DNA of 64,000 nucleotides from Labia minor (GCA_963082975.1 OY720346.1:37599787-37663786); one strand, 5' to 3'; shown: positions 23,450-36,709, numbered from the stretch's first letter. Notes: generated by a model from the letters alone, not told the origin. Made by a program: numbers and translations.

Positions 23450-25640
23450 TTTTTAGTCTTAATGTGTTTACGCTATGTCAGTATTCTGTCGAGATTTAAC
23501 CCTAGGCCATTGAAAAACATTGTAAGGAATTTAAATACATTTTTTAAAAATAATGTTCTTAACTCCCTTTAAGGTTATTTTTTTCTTTGTTTGTTCTTCA
23601 GGGTCAATGACTAAGGTCGGTGAGATATCTAATGAGTGGGAACTAGCATGTAGGATAAAGATTTTGGAAAAATGATTAGCGAATAACTCATCTTTTTGTT
23701 TGCTGCTTCTTACCCAGTGACCTTATTCATACCGAATATTCATACCGAAATTTAATTTTTCTTGTAGATAGTCATAAGGAGTCATCAGTCGATCCTGTTA
23801 GATAATTCTTGATGGAAACTTTTTTCTATTTATAAGTAAGTATGTTAAGTACCATTTTTAAATTTTGCATACACTTGTTTTGCTTGTTTTTTTTTGTGTA
23901 GAAGTTATTAATTTTTGCCACTGTTTTCTTAATTTTCGTTTTTCTTGGAGGAGTTTGAAAGAGAAATGACACTTTTTTTTACAACCTAATTATTGTATAC
24001 ATAAATTAGGGTGTTCTATTGCTTCTATTTTCAGTTGATTTTAAAGTTATGGATAATTTAAGAGAATCATTCATATTGTTTTTAAATAGGGCTTAGATAA
24101 TTGTTTTATTGAATTAGAAATAATCTGTTTATATAGTGTGATTAGTGTAGGAGAATGACCTGACACTAATTAGTTTTAATATATTTCTGTGATATTCCGG
24201 TCACAACTATAAAATCAATAACATCAGGAATTTTATTTGTATCGGAAGTAAATCTTGAGCCCCAAGATGGATGTTTTGCATACAATCTAGGATGACAGTG
24301 GATTGCTGAGATACTTATTGGTTCACGAGAATCTTCTATTTGTATATTAGTTGTCTGCAGATAATTTTGGATATATTATTTTAATATAGCATTTTTTTAA
24401 TTCATGATGTTTAATATGATTGCGGATGAAGATCGCTGTTTCACAGTGGGCTTTCTATTCAGGATGTAATGCATTGTATTTTGAAGAATTACGTATTTTA
24501 AAATAATTTTTGGATGGGTTTCTAAAATCATATTAATATCTATTTTATGTAAGACTATGCATTTTTTAATATCTTGGCTATGCTGAACTAAACTGTTTGA
24601 GTTCCAAATACATAAGTTATAGGGTGCTGGTATTATGCCATTTAGAAATAACTATTGTTAGTAAATTAAGCATTGCTCTGTAAGTTTTTTAATCAAATAT
24701 TTTAGCTCCATAATATTGTCAATTTGATTTGATTCATTATTGATTGTTAGATTTTTACTCGAGTCTATTGTTGCACATGCTGTGTTGGATTGGGAATTAT
24801 GAGTAGATGTTATAAGAGGGGAAACATTTTCTTTGGCATTATTAATCTTTCTTAGATGATTTGTTTCTTTTTTTCTCAAAGAAGAGGGAATGCTTTTTGA
24901 ACTAATTCCTTATATACAGTCTTGAATCCTTTGTAATTGGCATGGTGATTGCCTTCACATAAATCACATTTAACAAAGTAAGATCTGTTTCTCATTGTGC
25001 AATCAACTGTTAAATGACTCTGGGCGCATTTAACACAGGCTGACTAGAACAAAAATTGTTTTTATGGCTGTATCTTTAACACCTGGGACAATGAGGTATA
25101 CTACGGTTCCTGCAGGGTAATTCAATTGAAATTCTATTCTTTTCTGAAAGAATTCCAATTTATATATTTCTTTGTTGTTATCTTTAGGGAACAATTTCAC
25201 GAAGAACATAGGCAGCTAATCTCTTTTACTAGGATAATTTCTTGATTTTGTTGAGATATTGTTTATTCTTTTAACAGGATAGCCAAGTGAATCAATTTCT
25301 TCTTTCAGGGAGATAATATTTGCTAATTGAATATTTTTAATCACTATTTTATACGAACGATCGTTTTTGAAATGAATACGATTCAGTTTGTTTCTCTTTT
25401 AAAGCATTCATTGATTTTTACTTGGTTGTAGTTAAGAATTTTCAAAAAGTAGTTCTTATTAACAATAAAGTTGAGTAGGGGGGTTAAAGGGGTAATGTTT
25501 TTTACGCCTGCCACAAAGAAGGGAGGAGGTTTTGATTCGTGTGCATCAGAAGCTGCTGGTGGGACTTTTGATTCTGTTGTAATTTCCAATGGATTAAATT
25601 TATTAGAAGTTCTTGGTAAGTTTAACCAGTAATCAATTTT
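23450..25640 (-). mobile_element. Jockey-type LINE, 5' half (ORF1 and start of ORF2)
   Basis: Read right to left. ORF1 pieces: PPFFVAGVKNITPLTPLLNF, then a linker with RSYKIVIKNI, LPMFFVKLFPKDNNKEIYKL and the zinc-knuckle region CVKCAQSHLTVDC and CDLCEGNHHANYKGF, which are typical of Jockey-clade Gag-like proteins. ORF2 pieces: endonuclease start NLCIWNSNSLVQHSQDIKKC, ISISAIHCHPRLYAKHPSWG, the D of IPDVIDFIV, and the linker before the polymerase (EKRKLRKQWQK). Several stops and frameshifts break both frames. Reverse transcriptase and the 3' end are absent. LINE copies usually lose the 5' end, so the pattern here is odd. Confidence 0.75.
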
Positions 25641-25689
25641 AGATTGTTTTGTTTTATTAGATGATTAGATGACTATTCAGTCATCTTTT

Positions 25690-25723
25690 TACCGACCGAC
25701 GATAGTAAGGGAGGTATTGTTTA
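25690..25723 (+). mobile_element. Family C head fragment
   Basis: Only ACCGACCGACGATAGTAAGG and the next dozen bases of family C remain, after a T run. Confidence 0.6.
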
Positions 25724-26776
25724 TTATTATTTACAGTTTGTCATTCATTTAATAGGGTTGAACCTATCTTTTATTCCTTCACACCCTCGGCTATGATAAC
25801 TGTTTCTGTAAGGCTTGTGAATTTAACAAAAGACAATTTTTCTTATTTATTAGAAGATTTTCAGCGCACTTGGGATCCCTAATGTAACTTTACATTTTAT
25901 TATATTTTTTCATTTGTTGACATTTATTACTTCATAAATAATTTTTTTTATTTTATTTTAATATATTTCTATTGTAATTTAATGTCATTTATTAGGAATA
26001 GTATTTATATTTTTAAATTTATAATAAATTTAGTTAATCTGCTTGTTAATTGACAAGTGAAAAGTAAGGAGAAGGGGAGAGGGTAGGGATAATCTTCTGC
26101 TCCTCCTAGCGCCTGCTGAAGAGAACCTGAATAATAATGATTATAATATTATTTATTATTATGATTATTATTATTATTATTATTATTATTATTTTACTTA
26201 CATTGCATTTTTAAGAGAGACTAGATGACATTATAAGAATTTTTTTTCTTCTTTTATTTTTAATATTTTTTTCTTTAAAATATCTCCCTTGAGATTTTTT
26301 CGCCAACCAAACGCCATATTTCCAGAGTAACGAATTAATTTATTAGATTAATAATCTCTACTTTAAGTAAAAATTTCAAATTCTATCTGTAAAAAAAAGA
26401 AAAAAAATGGAACAAAAAAAAAAAAGAGAACAAAAAAAACCGAAGAATAATCTTGAATTAGTATATAAAGGATTTAATTGTAATAAGGAAAGGGAAGGGA
26501 AGAAAAGACAAAGTTGTTCACTTCACCCCCTCCACTCTCCCGCCCCCGCCGTTCACTTACTTATCCCATGGGCATTGCAGCCCATTTTCATTCTCCCACT
26601 AAGAAAGAGTTTTCCCCTGCTGAGGAGTTAATATCACCAAAAGGCAGCAGCCATTGCAAATGGCTTTTTACAAGAAATCATCATTTAATAAGATCTAGAA
26701 AAAGAAAGTCATTTAAAAAAAATAAGAGATATGAAAAGGAAAAGAGCGGATTTTTTAAGGAATATATTAAAAATTA

Positions 26777-26812
<36 letters not shown>

Positions 26813-27574
26813 TTGAAGAAAAAGGAAAACAAGATTTTTTTAATACACGTTCGGTTATATTTTTCATCCATTTATAATACAATTATTGACACACACACAT
26901 ATATAAATAAATATATGCGCATGCATAATATATATATATAGGATTTATATGTAGGTATATATGTGTATATGTTTATATATACATATATACCTGCATATAA
27001 ACATTATTAAAATTATTAAGATGTTTTGGTATTTTATTTTAATAAAATTTATAGGATTTAGGTTATCAATTGTTGTGTTGTTTTTTTTTAAAGTTGGTAC
27101 TTACAATATATTCAACTTATATATACAAATAGAATTATGATACAATAATCTCTGGCTACGAATGAATTCATATGAATATTCATATTTAAGAGAATTAATC
27201 ATTCAATGGTGAAATTTGTTTATCTCCATATTGTTTCACAATTATATTATTTCATAATAATAATAATACATTTTATAAATGAGTTATGCTTGATTTTTTA
27301 ATCATGATTAATTAATTAATATATTTGAATTAAATTAATAATGGAATAATAATGATTTTTATATTTTAGAAAGATATATACATTCTTTATTGTTAGACAA
27401 CTTCACATTTTATTTTAGTAACAAAACAATTGTTATTAGTATTGATAATGGAAAGAGTATTGTCAGGTACTTATAATAATAGATAAATAAGGAATTGCAA
27501 GTTTTAAAAAAAGAATATAAAATATTGAATTTATGTTATTATTCTTTATACTATTTGTTAATAATAATTATATA
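25724..27574. other. AT-rich DNA with microsatellites
   Basis: Contains an ATT run (about 26158-26194), an AT run (26779-26811) and a CA/TA patch near 26890. A pyrimidine-rich patch lies at 26520-26600. No defensible gene: the short frames across 26407-26816 end in microsatellite sequence. Confidence 0.5.
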
Positions 27575-27823
27575 TGAGCCACTAAGAAGCCAAAGCAATT
27601 AACTCCACATATAAACAAACTGAGAAAATGAAGCCCAAAGTTCACAGCTTGTATTAATTTCAGAGTTATTGATTACAGAAAAATATGAATATTGCATTGC
27701 AATATTAAGATTATCAAGTTCAATATTCACTTCATATATTGCAGATTACATTACATTACATTGCATTATACATTACTAGCAAAATTTTAAAAATTGGAGT
27801 TAATCGGTTTGGCTACTGAGTGG

Positions 27824-27827
<4 letters not shown>
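27575..27827. mobile_element. MITE with about 38-bp terminal inverted repeats in an AT tract
   Basis: The left arm starts TGAGCCACTAAGAAGCCAAA and continues gcaattaactcca. The right arm is its reverse complement with few mismatches (tggagttaatcggtttggct, then actgagtggctca). It is 253 bp, without coding content. TA-rich flanks agree with a Tc1/mariner-type TA target. Confidence 0.65.
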
Positions 27828-27865
<38 letters not shown>

Positions 27866-29750
27866 AAATGTCTTAATTAATTAATGTAATAATATTGTAA
27901 ATAATCCATTTAATTAAACCAATAAATAATTTATATTTGTTAAACCCATTAAGCCGTTTTAGTATCAATAAAGTATAAGTATACCAATCCTGTCTCAAAA
28001 AATGCATCAAATGAGTTGGGGCGCCTAATAATTTAATAATTATAATAATGTATGTATAGAATTAAAAGTCAAATCTAATAATAATAATAATAAAATATAT
28101 TTATTTAACAAAACATTATTTCATCATTTAAAAAACAAATAATACACAAATAAAAGTATAATAAAGAGTATATATATATTAATATTTATAAGAGTGAACG
28201 AAATTAAAAATATTATATAATAATAATAATAAAATAAAAATATTTATATATGTATTTTATATAATGTTTATATATATCTTCCTTATTTTTTCTTATGTAT
28301 TATATACAGGATATTTCAATAATAAAAGTGTTTTCTTTTAAAATAAGAAAAATACTTATAAGAGGAGTCTAAATTTCAAAACAAACTACGACTTTACTGT
28401 TCTGTATTGTTAATTTATAAAATAGCAAATGTTCATTTTTATTTTTGATCATCTGTTAAAATATAAGAAGAGATGATGTGGCATAAAGGCAGTAATCTAT
28501 TGGTAAAATAAGAAGTAAGGGAAAGCATAGTGGGAGCAAAAAAAAAGTCCTATTTTCATCAAACTTTTAAGTTTTAATTTTTCTTATTCTTACTATTGAA
28601 AATATTACAAACAAAAAAAGAATTTAAAAAAAAAAGATGAAAATCAGAAAGATATTATTATTGTCGGGAAATGAAAAAGTACTGGAACGCGTTCCGGTTC
28701 TAAAAAAGGTAAGGGAACGTCGTTCCACCGCGTTCACCTCCCAATACACCACTGCCTGAAGGCCCTTTTGTGTGCTACTAGACAATTCAATACCAATATT
28801 GAAAAATGATTGTTATACTATAAGTATATAAAATATAATATATAAATTTTATAATTGAATTGCTTAAAGGTATGCCTCCTTATAAATATAAGGATCTATT
28901 TAAATTATTATTAAAATTGTAAGTAATGTAATATTTTGAATGGAAAATTCAAATAATATTTATTTTATTGGGAATATATTATATATACATATATATATAT
29001 ATATGTATATATAATTAATTATAACAAATTATTCAAGAATGAACGTAGATTGGTATCGAATCTCTTTCCCTCTTGTTATTATTTTAAAACGATAAATTGT
29101 TTTTTTTATCTGTGAATTTTGTTTATTTTTTTCTTTTTTATAAATAAATAATGTTGCTTCTTTTATATACAATACCATGGATGTATTTGTTTGAGCTAAA
29201 CAAATTTCACCATCGATAGGAGATGGAAAGGAGGTGGTTGGATGGGTGGGATGGATGGATTTTGGAGGGTGGTACGAGAATGACAGAACAATAGAAATCC
29301 ACATAGAGATAGGCCAAATTGAATTGAAAATAGAGAGAGTTTTTTGATATTACAAATATTCAACTTTACGCTATTTTTTTCGTTATTTATATTTTTATTT
29401 TTTTTGTTTTATTAATATTTAAGAGTAGTATTCCTTCATACAATTATACTCCAAAGTTTGTAAACTGATTTGATCCATCCATTTGATTCATTAATAGATT
29501 ATTTTTTTCTTTTTGTAAAACTTTGATCCCTTTCAGACGCACACGGCCCAAAAACATTCATATCTTCTTCTCTATCATTCATTTCTCCCTCTCTTTTTCA
29601 AATATTCTTTCACTCTATTAGAAACTGTTTTTTTAATATTTTCTTCGTTCTCTTTACTTCACAATCAAGCTTTTCATCAATACAAGTTAAAAAATAAATA
29701 AATAAATAAAAGCATATATATATATAAATAATAAATAATAAAAATAAAAT
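27828..29750. other. AT-rich DNA, AT microsatellite and small repeat traces
   Basis: AT run at 27827-27861. At 28490-28545 a 55-bp segment is repeated in inverted orientation at 57183-57236. At 28680-28760 GC-rich words (ggaacgcgttccggttc, gggaacgtcgttccaccgcg) look like an old transposon end. No gene. Confidence 0.45.
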
Positions 29751-29752
29751 TT

Positions 29753-29786
29753 AACAATACCTCCCTTACTATCGTCAGTCGGTAAA
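29753..29786 (-). mobile_element. Family C head fragment
   Basis: acaatacctcccttactatc followed by gtcagtcggtaaac, the terminal 33 bp of family C in minus orientation, with nothing of the body. Confidence 0.6.
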
Positions 29787-30579
29787 CAAAGGAATAATTT
29801 AGTTAGTTGTGTTAGCTAAAAGTTTTTGGAATTTTAAGCCCTCGTAAATCATTTTGAAAAACAAAAAGTTTTATTATAAATCATTAATTGACTTCATTGT
29901 TGCAACTATTAAATTATAAATTTATTTTAAATTTTTATAAATAATTTTTAAAATAAATTTGATCAAGGCCCTGTGGTGAAGCTAGAATTTATTTTTTAAG
30001 CAAATTTGTTATAAAATTTATTGAAAGTTCACCATAATATATCTAAGGAGTGTCCCAATAAGAATGCATAGATTCATACTATAAAGAATAAAGAACAAAG
30101 AATAAATAATTTATCATCACAAGAAAGGATCAAAAACCACAGCACAACTCTAAAGTGCAGAACGTCATTGGTACACCAACCGCTAAGTTTCGATGTTAGA
30201 TTTTTTCAATTTAGAATTTTAGAAATCAACAACTAGATTTTAACAAGACAGATTACTATTCATACAATTCAGTAGCAGTTTTGAGACAGATTTTCCTTAT
30301 CAAACTGATTCCAGCGAGAGTTAACATTCACACAGTCCAGATCTAACGTATGCTTACTTTATTGTGGGAATACCTCAAACCTAACGTCTTCATCAGGTCA
30401 AGGAGAGAATTTAATTTGAAACTTAATCCAGCCTTAATAAAAAAAAGTTATCACAATCAATATGTTTAGACAAATATATTTGGATGATATTTTTTTTTAA
30501 AAAGAACTTCTGGATTTATTAACCAATAAGTTTTTAGTTTTATTTGAGCCATATGTTAAGTAATTATTTTTTTTAAATA

Positions 30580-31450
30580 GACGCAATTCCCTTTCCACCA
30601 ATATTATCACCGAAAATAATCACATGCTCTTGGTGACCATCTTTGACCTACAGGGCGTTTAATTTCTCTTTCAATTATTCAAAGATATTCTACGAAGGAA
30701 GTGTCATCTTGCTGGAACTACATATTTGGTTGCACTAACTTATCTATTTGAGACCAAAAACTCCCATTCCATATTGCGGAAATGAACATCATTCTCAATT
30801 CGACTATTGCCTCCGCCCAAAACCCTTATTAAACATGTATCTTAGTTAATGTTACAGTGTTGTGTAAGGATTCTCTTCCTGACACTAGTTTGTTTATGAA
30901 ACCATTCAAAACATTGATGAAGATGTTCTTTGGAAAATGGTCATCCGCTTTTGGTTGTTCAACCTCGCAATCGTCGAATTCACGTCGTTGGTCGGTAGTT
31001 GGCAGTAATTATTATATCACTTGAAGCTTGTAAATCAAGATCCTTTGTTAGATTTGATTACATAGTGTTTCTCGATATTATGTTTAGTTATTGTGAATGA
31101 CGACAAATTCATGTTTACAATTATTCATCGAAAGGTCGATGAAATGAATACACTACTCTGATCGATTATTATACACAATTTGCATAGTGTCTCTTAAAAA
31201 CTTCCCCCTTGTTTTGAGATAAGTTTTCACAAAAACAACGAGCGATTCATTACAACTTAGGAATTGCAGCTGAAAAAAGGAGTAAAATGGCACTCAATTT
31301 AAATGCTGCATTCTTAAAGGGACACCTTGATAATATATCCTAGTGACGTTACTCAAATTGAAAGTTCTTGATCGCTCCAATCACATTCCTCCAAAGGTTC
31401 TTATTCTGAACCAAAAACATTCGATTTCTACCCTGTCTTAATTTCCATAC
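30580..31450 (-). mobile_element. Decayed Tc1/mariner-superfamily transposase remnant
   Basis: On the minus strand, short blocks in several frames resemble a DDE transposase: FQQDDTSF (like FQQDGATSH, around the second catalytic Asp) and QRWSPRACDYF (like WPPRSCDLTPLDYF, around the third). Many stops and shifts separate them. The surrounding sequence is less AT-rich than the neighbourhood. Ends were not found, so the borders are approximate. Confidence 0.4.
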
Positions 31451-33257
31451 TGTTGTGTTTTTATTATCTTTCTAACAGGTCTTTATCGAAAATTTTAAAA
31501 TTATATTTGAAATATATCAAAAAATAAGTTATTTGACAAATGAAAGAAAGTACATATTTTAAATTTTCATCGGTTCAACTATCAAATAAAAATTTATAAT
31601 TCATTTGATAATTTATAAACAAAATTTAAAGCAAAAAGAAAAAAAAACTTAAATGAATTCAAAAACAATTTTTAAACGGTTTAGTATAATTTAAATCGTC
31701 TTTAATATTAGGTTAATAAAATAATTAACAAAAAAATAAAAAATATAAAAAAAAAAAAAAAAAAATAAAATAAAAAAATCTAAATGGTGAAAGAGGAAAA
31801 TTACTCGTAAAGTTAAAAGTATAATTTCTTTATTATATAAATATATATAGATATTTGAACTTAAATAAAATTTGATTAAATTACATTCACCTCGTTTTAG
31901 GATTAAATCTCCATGCATTATGATAATTGGCAATTGTCATTTTTTTTGTTCAACCCACTTAAAATTCCTTTTCATCAGAGACAGCCAACCACCCAACCCC
32001 ATATTCTCCCAGATTTTTTTTTTTAATATGAAACATTCAATCTCACACCTCAACACATTAAACACTCATTCATTCACCTTCGGGGCTTTTAATTCTTTTA
32101 TCATCCCTCTCCCTACCATTAAATTCATCATCCCTTCTCCTCTCCAAAACTCAATTTTTATTCCACCTTAAGCTTTTTCAGCCTTACCTTCTCTCTCTCT
32201 TTCTTTTGTCGTTTAACTCTCACCCTTTGCTACTTCAACCCCTTTTTTCTCCCTTTCCCTTTCCTTCTCTTTCTGGTTCAATCTCTATAATTAAAAAAAA
32301 TTGCGTCATGTTAAATTAAATTTCATTCCTGTGGTCCAAAAAAAAAAACAAAAAGTTTTTTATTATTATACCTTGACAGATTAATCATAAATAATTAATA
32401 AATTTATTAACCAATAAAAATTATTATTTCAGTATTCATTTATGATTTTTTTATTAAATTAAAAATTGATTAATTTTTCAAATATTTCTTAGATTTTTTG
32501 GATTTCAATATTTAATCTCAAGCCATAAATTTATTTAATTATTTTATTTATAATTATCATTTAAATTAATAAAATCTATATTTTTTATATTTTTAAAATA
32601 AATAATAAAAAAACTATAATTAATATTTATCAATATTTTCATTAAAACAAATAAAGATAATTTTGATAAATGGAAGACTTGATAATGGCGATTTCTTTAT
32701 GTTCTTTTAAATTAATGAATTAATGAATTTAATAAAAATTAAACAATACATCAATCATATACAAATTTTATATAATAAAAATTTAAATTAAAATAGTAAT
32801 AAATTCAAAAATATATTTTTTTAGATTTCTTTTATAATCATACTTAAATATTTTATTTATTTATATTTTGATTTTAATTAATTTTAAGAATATAATATAA
32901 TATTTATTTTATTAAGTTTATTCTTAAATATATTAATATATATATAATGTGTATTATATTTGGCAAACACATTATTTATAATTACACTGAATAGGGAAAA
33001 CTTGAAATAATTTTGAAAATTTGATATTTTGGATTTCAATGTTCACAGAAATACCTAGTATTATAAATTTATAAATGGTATAGTATAGCATAGTATTTAT
33101 AAATTTTATAATATAGACACTTTTATATTAAAATAAAAATAATAAAGATTTTTAAATTTAATAAAATAAATAAATAAAAACAAATTTACCACATATAAAA
33201 GAATAGAATAAAATAAAATTAAAATAACATAAAATATTAATTTTAAATATACATATT
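31451..33257. other. AT-rich DNA with a pyrimidine-rich plus strand
   Basis: Bases 31890-32290 are strongly C/T-rich on the plus strand, with clustered cattc, ctctct and ccttt words. It holds an open but low-complexity 99-codon frame that I do not regard as a gene. The rest is AT-rich. Confidence 0.45.
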
Positions 33258-33261
33258 TTAT

Positions 33262-33808
33262 GACAGAAAAATTTCCGGAATTTCCCATTTGTCGATATTT
33301 GTGGTGTGGTGCATCATGAATATGAAACGGTCAATAAAGAATATTATGCGACTGTTTTGAGGCGTTTGCGTGAACAGGTGCGTCGTGTTCTGCCGCAATT
33401 GTGGCAGACAATTCGTGGATTTTGCACGACGATAACGCGCCATCCCATCAAGCCACGATTGTGAACGCATTTAAGGCAATATACTGGATAAATACTATCG
33501 ACCAGGCACCGTACAGTCCAGACCTGGACCCGTGTGACTTTTTCCTCTTTCCAAAACTAAAATTGCCACACCGGGGAACCGGTTTTGACTCCATACCGAC
33601 CATAAAACAGAATGCGATGAGAGAGCTGAACGCGATCCCGGCCAACGCCTATAAAAAATGTTTCGAAGATTGGAAGAAGCGTTGGCATATGTATATTGCT
33701 TCAGAAGGGGCATATTTTGAAGGTGACAAAATAAATATTGAAGAAGATGAACTATTTTGCGTTTTATTTAGAAATTCCGTAAACTTTTTGGTCACAATCT
33801 ATATATAA
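33262..33808 (+). mobile_element. mariner-like element, 3' half with DD34D motif
   Basis: A 5'-truncated mariner. First frame: GVVHHEYETVNKEYYATVLR followed by LREQVRRVLPQLW. The reading frame shifts near 33400. The next frame runs to the stop at 33806: DNSWILHDDNAPSH with the second catalytic Asp, then PYSPDLDPCDFFLFPKLK with the third, 34 residues apart as in mariner. The tail has PANAYKKCFEDWKKRWHMY and GAYFEGDKI. The 3' end (attccgtaaactttttggtc) looks like a terminal repeat. About 180 C-terminal residues are kept. It lies just downstream of the Dpr stop codon and is unrelated to it. Confidence 0.85.
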
Positions 33809-34828
33809 TATAATATATAATATAATATAATATCTGATTTATCTTGAATAAAGAAAAAATATATAAGAGAAAGATAAATTTTCAGAAAGAGAAGAAGATT
33901 TATTTTATAACATTTCCCCCCCTCACAATATATATATATGTATATATATATATCAATTATTCTATAAAAACGATTAATATAGCAATAAAAACTAGCAATT
34001 CAATTATCACTGTTAATCTCTTTTTAATCGATTCTATATACATATATCCCCCATAATGGGTATCAAGAGAATTCAAAAAAAGTTATTATTATACAAGTAC
34101 TAAGTAAATATATAATATGTACATCATAACATGCCATTTTGTTTTGTTTGGTTTTTGTTTTTTTTATATATTTTGTGTTTGTTTTTTATTTTGTATATAT
34201 AGATATATTTTTTTTTATTTTGGCATAGACACATGTCTATCGATATAAAACAGTGAATGATGAACGCTATCAGTCTGGGGGAGTTCAAATTGGACAACGT
34301 AGGAAAACGGTACACTGAGGGAAGAGAAGCGAAATTGAGTAGAAAAAAACCCTATTTCATCATCCCCTAATGACCACGATTATACAAAAATATAATTTTT
34401 TTTTTTGTTATTTTATTTATATATTTTTTTACTCCATTATTATCCAAGATATCGTGTCCAAGATTGATATATCCAGTTTACATGCATTATAGCATAAGAT
34501 AAAGACACATTGAGAAAATAATTGAATAAGAAATCAAAAATACAATAATAATAATAAAATTATAATTTATAATAAAAACAGAGAGCACGTGGATTTTTTA
34601 TAATTTATAAAAATATCTTCAATTTTATTTATTTATTATAATTCTTATTATTATTATTAATTATATGGGTAGAGGAGAAATTTTTATTTATGTTTTTTAT
34701 AATTTATTTTTTTTAAGGTTATATTTATTTATTTATGTTTTCATTAATTTGTTTTTTTAAATTACGTAGAAAGATAGACTGTGAACAGAAAAAAGTATTG
34801 TCTATGTCGTGTAATGAAGCGGTGCGCA
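33809..34828. other. Downstream flank and 3' UTR of the Dpr gene
   Basis: The Dpr stop is at 34831-34829, so the 3' UTR lies leftward from 34828. Minus-strand AATAAA occurs at 34729-34724 and at other AT-rich spots. The transcript end cannot be fixed. Nothing else was recognised. Confidence 0.4.
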
Positions 34829-34965
34829 TCATCTTTGAAGCCAGTAACTGACCAGACCGACACACCACGTTATCACCACCCCAGCAGAGGAACAACCCCG
34901 GCAGCCATTTTCTTCGGGAGAGCCGTTCGTACGACTTCCGTGTTGCATTGCAGCCGGTTTTTCAC
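34829..34965 (-). CDS. Dpr-family protein, C-terminal exon (membrane-anchor tail)
   Basis: This is the last coding exon of the same Dpr gene. After a strong acceptor (tttttgtttctag) it begins GT, which joins the single G left by the Ig2 exon to give Gly. It then reads GEKPAAMQHGSRTNG, close to the GEHPAAMQ sequence that follows VHVLNG in Dpr proteins. The rest is a polar, Cys/Gly-rich linker and a hydrophobic stretch AGVVITWCVGLVSYWL just before the stop TGA (34831-34829). The tail has only a few residues after the hydrophobic run, consistent with a GPI-attachment signal or a simple membrane anchor; I infer this. The exon is clearly GC-richer than its flanks. An AATAAA on the minus strand at 34729-34724 is a possible polyadenylation signal, but such hexamers are common in this AT-rich DNA. 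Confidence 0.85.
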
Positions 34966-35111
34966 CTAGAAACAAAAATAAAACCACTTCATTAAAAAAA
35001 AAATGACACGATGAATATGCCTTCTATTTGAAGATTCCCAATAATTTATTTTATGAATCATTATTAAGATGAATTTAGATATTATAAACTTGAGTGTATT
35101 CTTAAGTAATA

Positions 35112-35637
35112 TACGAGGGATGATCAATAAGCCCGTGACTTTTTGAATTTCCTGTCTTTTAAATGAAATTTTAACACTGCTCCTGTAAGCAGACAACTAT
35201 CAGCTAACTCCTATCGAAATTTGAATCAGCGGGGTCTTTTAGGTTTTGTTTAACATTCATTAATAACAGACTTCCTCGAGATTGGAGAAGAAAATGGACA
35301 AAAGTGAATTTCCATTGAAAATTCATGAATTGGGATACGAATTGCTCTCTCATCCGACCTATTCTCCAGATTTTGCCCCGAGTGTCTATTTGTTGTTTCC
35401 AAACCTGAAGAAATGACTCAACGGAAAGAGACTTGACTCCAACGATGAAATCATCTCCCAAACAAATCTATTTTCATGTTATCCTATTTTGTGAAAGGGA
35501 TAAAAAAATTGGAGAAACTTTGGACGAAGTGTATAGGACTCAAAGGAGACTACGTTGAAAAATAAAATAATTTTATTTTATATCCAAAAACCTGTGTTTC
35601 ATTCAAAAAGTCTCGCACTTTTTGACCTGCCATCATA
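35112..35637 (+). mobile_element. mariner deletion derivative (lineage with TACGAGGG ends), copy 2
   Basis: About 526 bp with both terminal repeats (tacgagggatgatcaataag on the left, tttgacctgccatcata on the right). A C-terminal transposase segment is legible: YELLSHPTYSPDFAPS with the third-Asp region changed (CD to SV), then LFPNLKK. After further breaks KNWR and SKETTLKNK-type shifted C-terminal sequence follow. Homologous to the copies at 21274 and 46296. Confidence 0.7.
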
Positions 35638-35823
35638 TAATAATAATAATATAATTAATTAATGTTAGTAAGATCAATAATTAAATTCAAATTAAAAAGT
35701 AAGAAATTGTTTATAAAAAAATATTATTAATGTAAATATGATTATGTAATTGATTTTTTACACAATTGGGAGAAAAAATTAGAACAGATAAGTAAGTATA
35801 TAAATAATGATATATAGGTATAT

Positions 35824-36709
35824 ATACAACCTCCATTCCAAAAGAAACCGAACTTTTAAAAAAAACAAAAAACCAATGTACATTTTGGAAAAAATCATTT
35901 TTATTAATCAATGTATTCCCCTTCTGCATCGCACGGTCCAAGTTGTCAAATGACTTCCCCATGTCCTTTATTGGAATGGTCTTTAGGACGTCGGTCGTCG
36001 CCTTCTCAATGGCTTCAATCGATGCGTGCCAGTTTCCTTTCATCGCCAAATGTAGTTTAGGGAACAGATAGAAGTCGCACGGAGCTAGATCTGGTGAATA
36101 GGGCGAATGATGCAAAGGAATAACGTGATTTTTGACCAAAAATTCAGTTACAAGTAGCGAACGATGTGATGTATTATCGTGCAAAAGAGTCCAACTGCCG
36201 ATTTCTCGATATTCTGACCGAATACGACGAATTCTTGCCAGAAAACGCTTCATGACACCCAAGTAAACCTCTCTTTGTTATTTTTGATGAATTCACGCAC
36301 TTTTTCGATATTTTCTTTCGATAATCCGTTTCTGGGACGGCCTGATCTTTCGTCATCATCCAGTGTCTACCCGATTTGAATCGCCCGAACCACTCGTAAA
36401 CTTGCGTACTGGATAGATAATCATCACCATATACATTTTGTAGCATTTGGTGCGTTTCAGTAAAAGTTTTACCAAGTTTAACTCAAAACCAATTGCAGCT
36501 CTTTGTTTGAAACTCATTTTCCGACCGATGTACAAAACACACTGACATTTGAAACGCAATAACTTTTGTTGTATGCATCCAAATGTCATGAAATTTATAC
36601 CAGTTGTCAATGAGGGACTAAGTCATCTAAGGGTAAAATATTACAACAGATGGCATTAGTGGTACTATTTTTTTTAAAAGTTCAGTTTCTTTTGGAATGA
36701 AGGGTGTAA
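35824..36709 (-). mobile_element. mariner-like element, internally deleted, both ends present
   Basis: Inverted ends ccattccaaaagaaaccgaa and ttcagtttcttttggaatga. On the minus strand an ATG at 36517 starts MSFKQRAAI. The N-terminal DNA-binding part follows in a shifted frame (TFTETHQMLQNVYGDDYLSS, then TQVYEWFGRFKSGR). After another shift, LGVMKRF runs straight into SWTLLHDNTSHRSLL and PYSPDLAPCDFYLFPKL. The region with the first catalytic Asp is deleted, giving about 885 bp instead of the usual 1.3 kb. The frame ends beyond the transposase into the terminal repeat. Confidence 0.85.

Noticed and set aside
31691-32171. Overlapping frames of 80 and 99 codons on opposite strands
   Set aside because: Low-complexity (A/T-rich or pyrimidine-rich) with no motif or splice context.
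33401-33808. A host SETMAR-like gene
   Set aside because: The words fit mariner transposase, the frame shifts upstream, and no SET domain or splice pattern is present.
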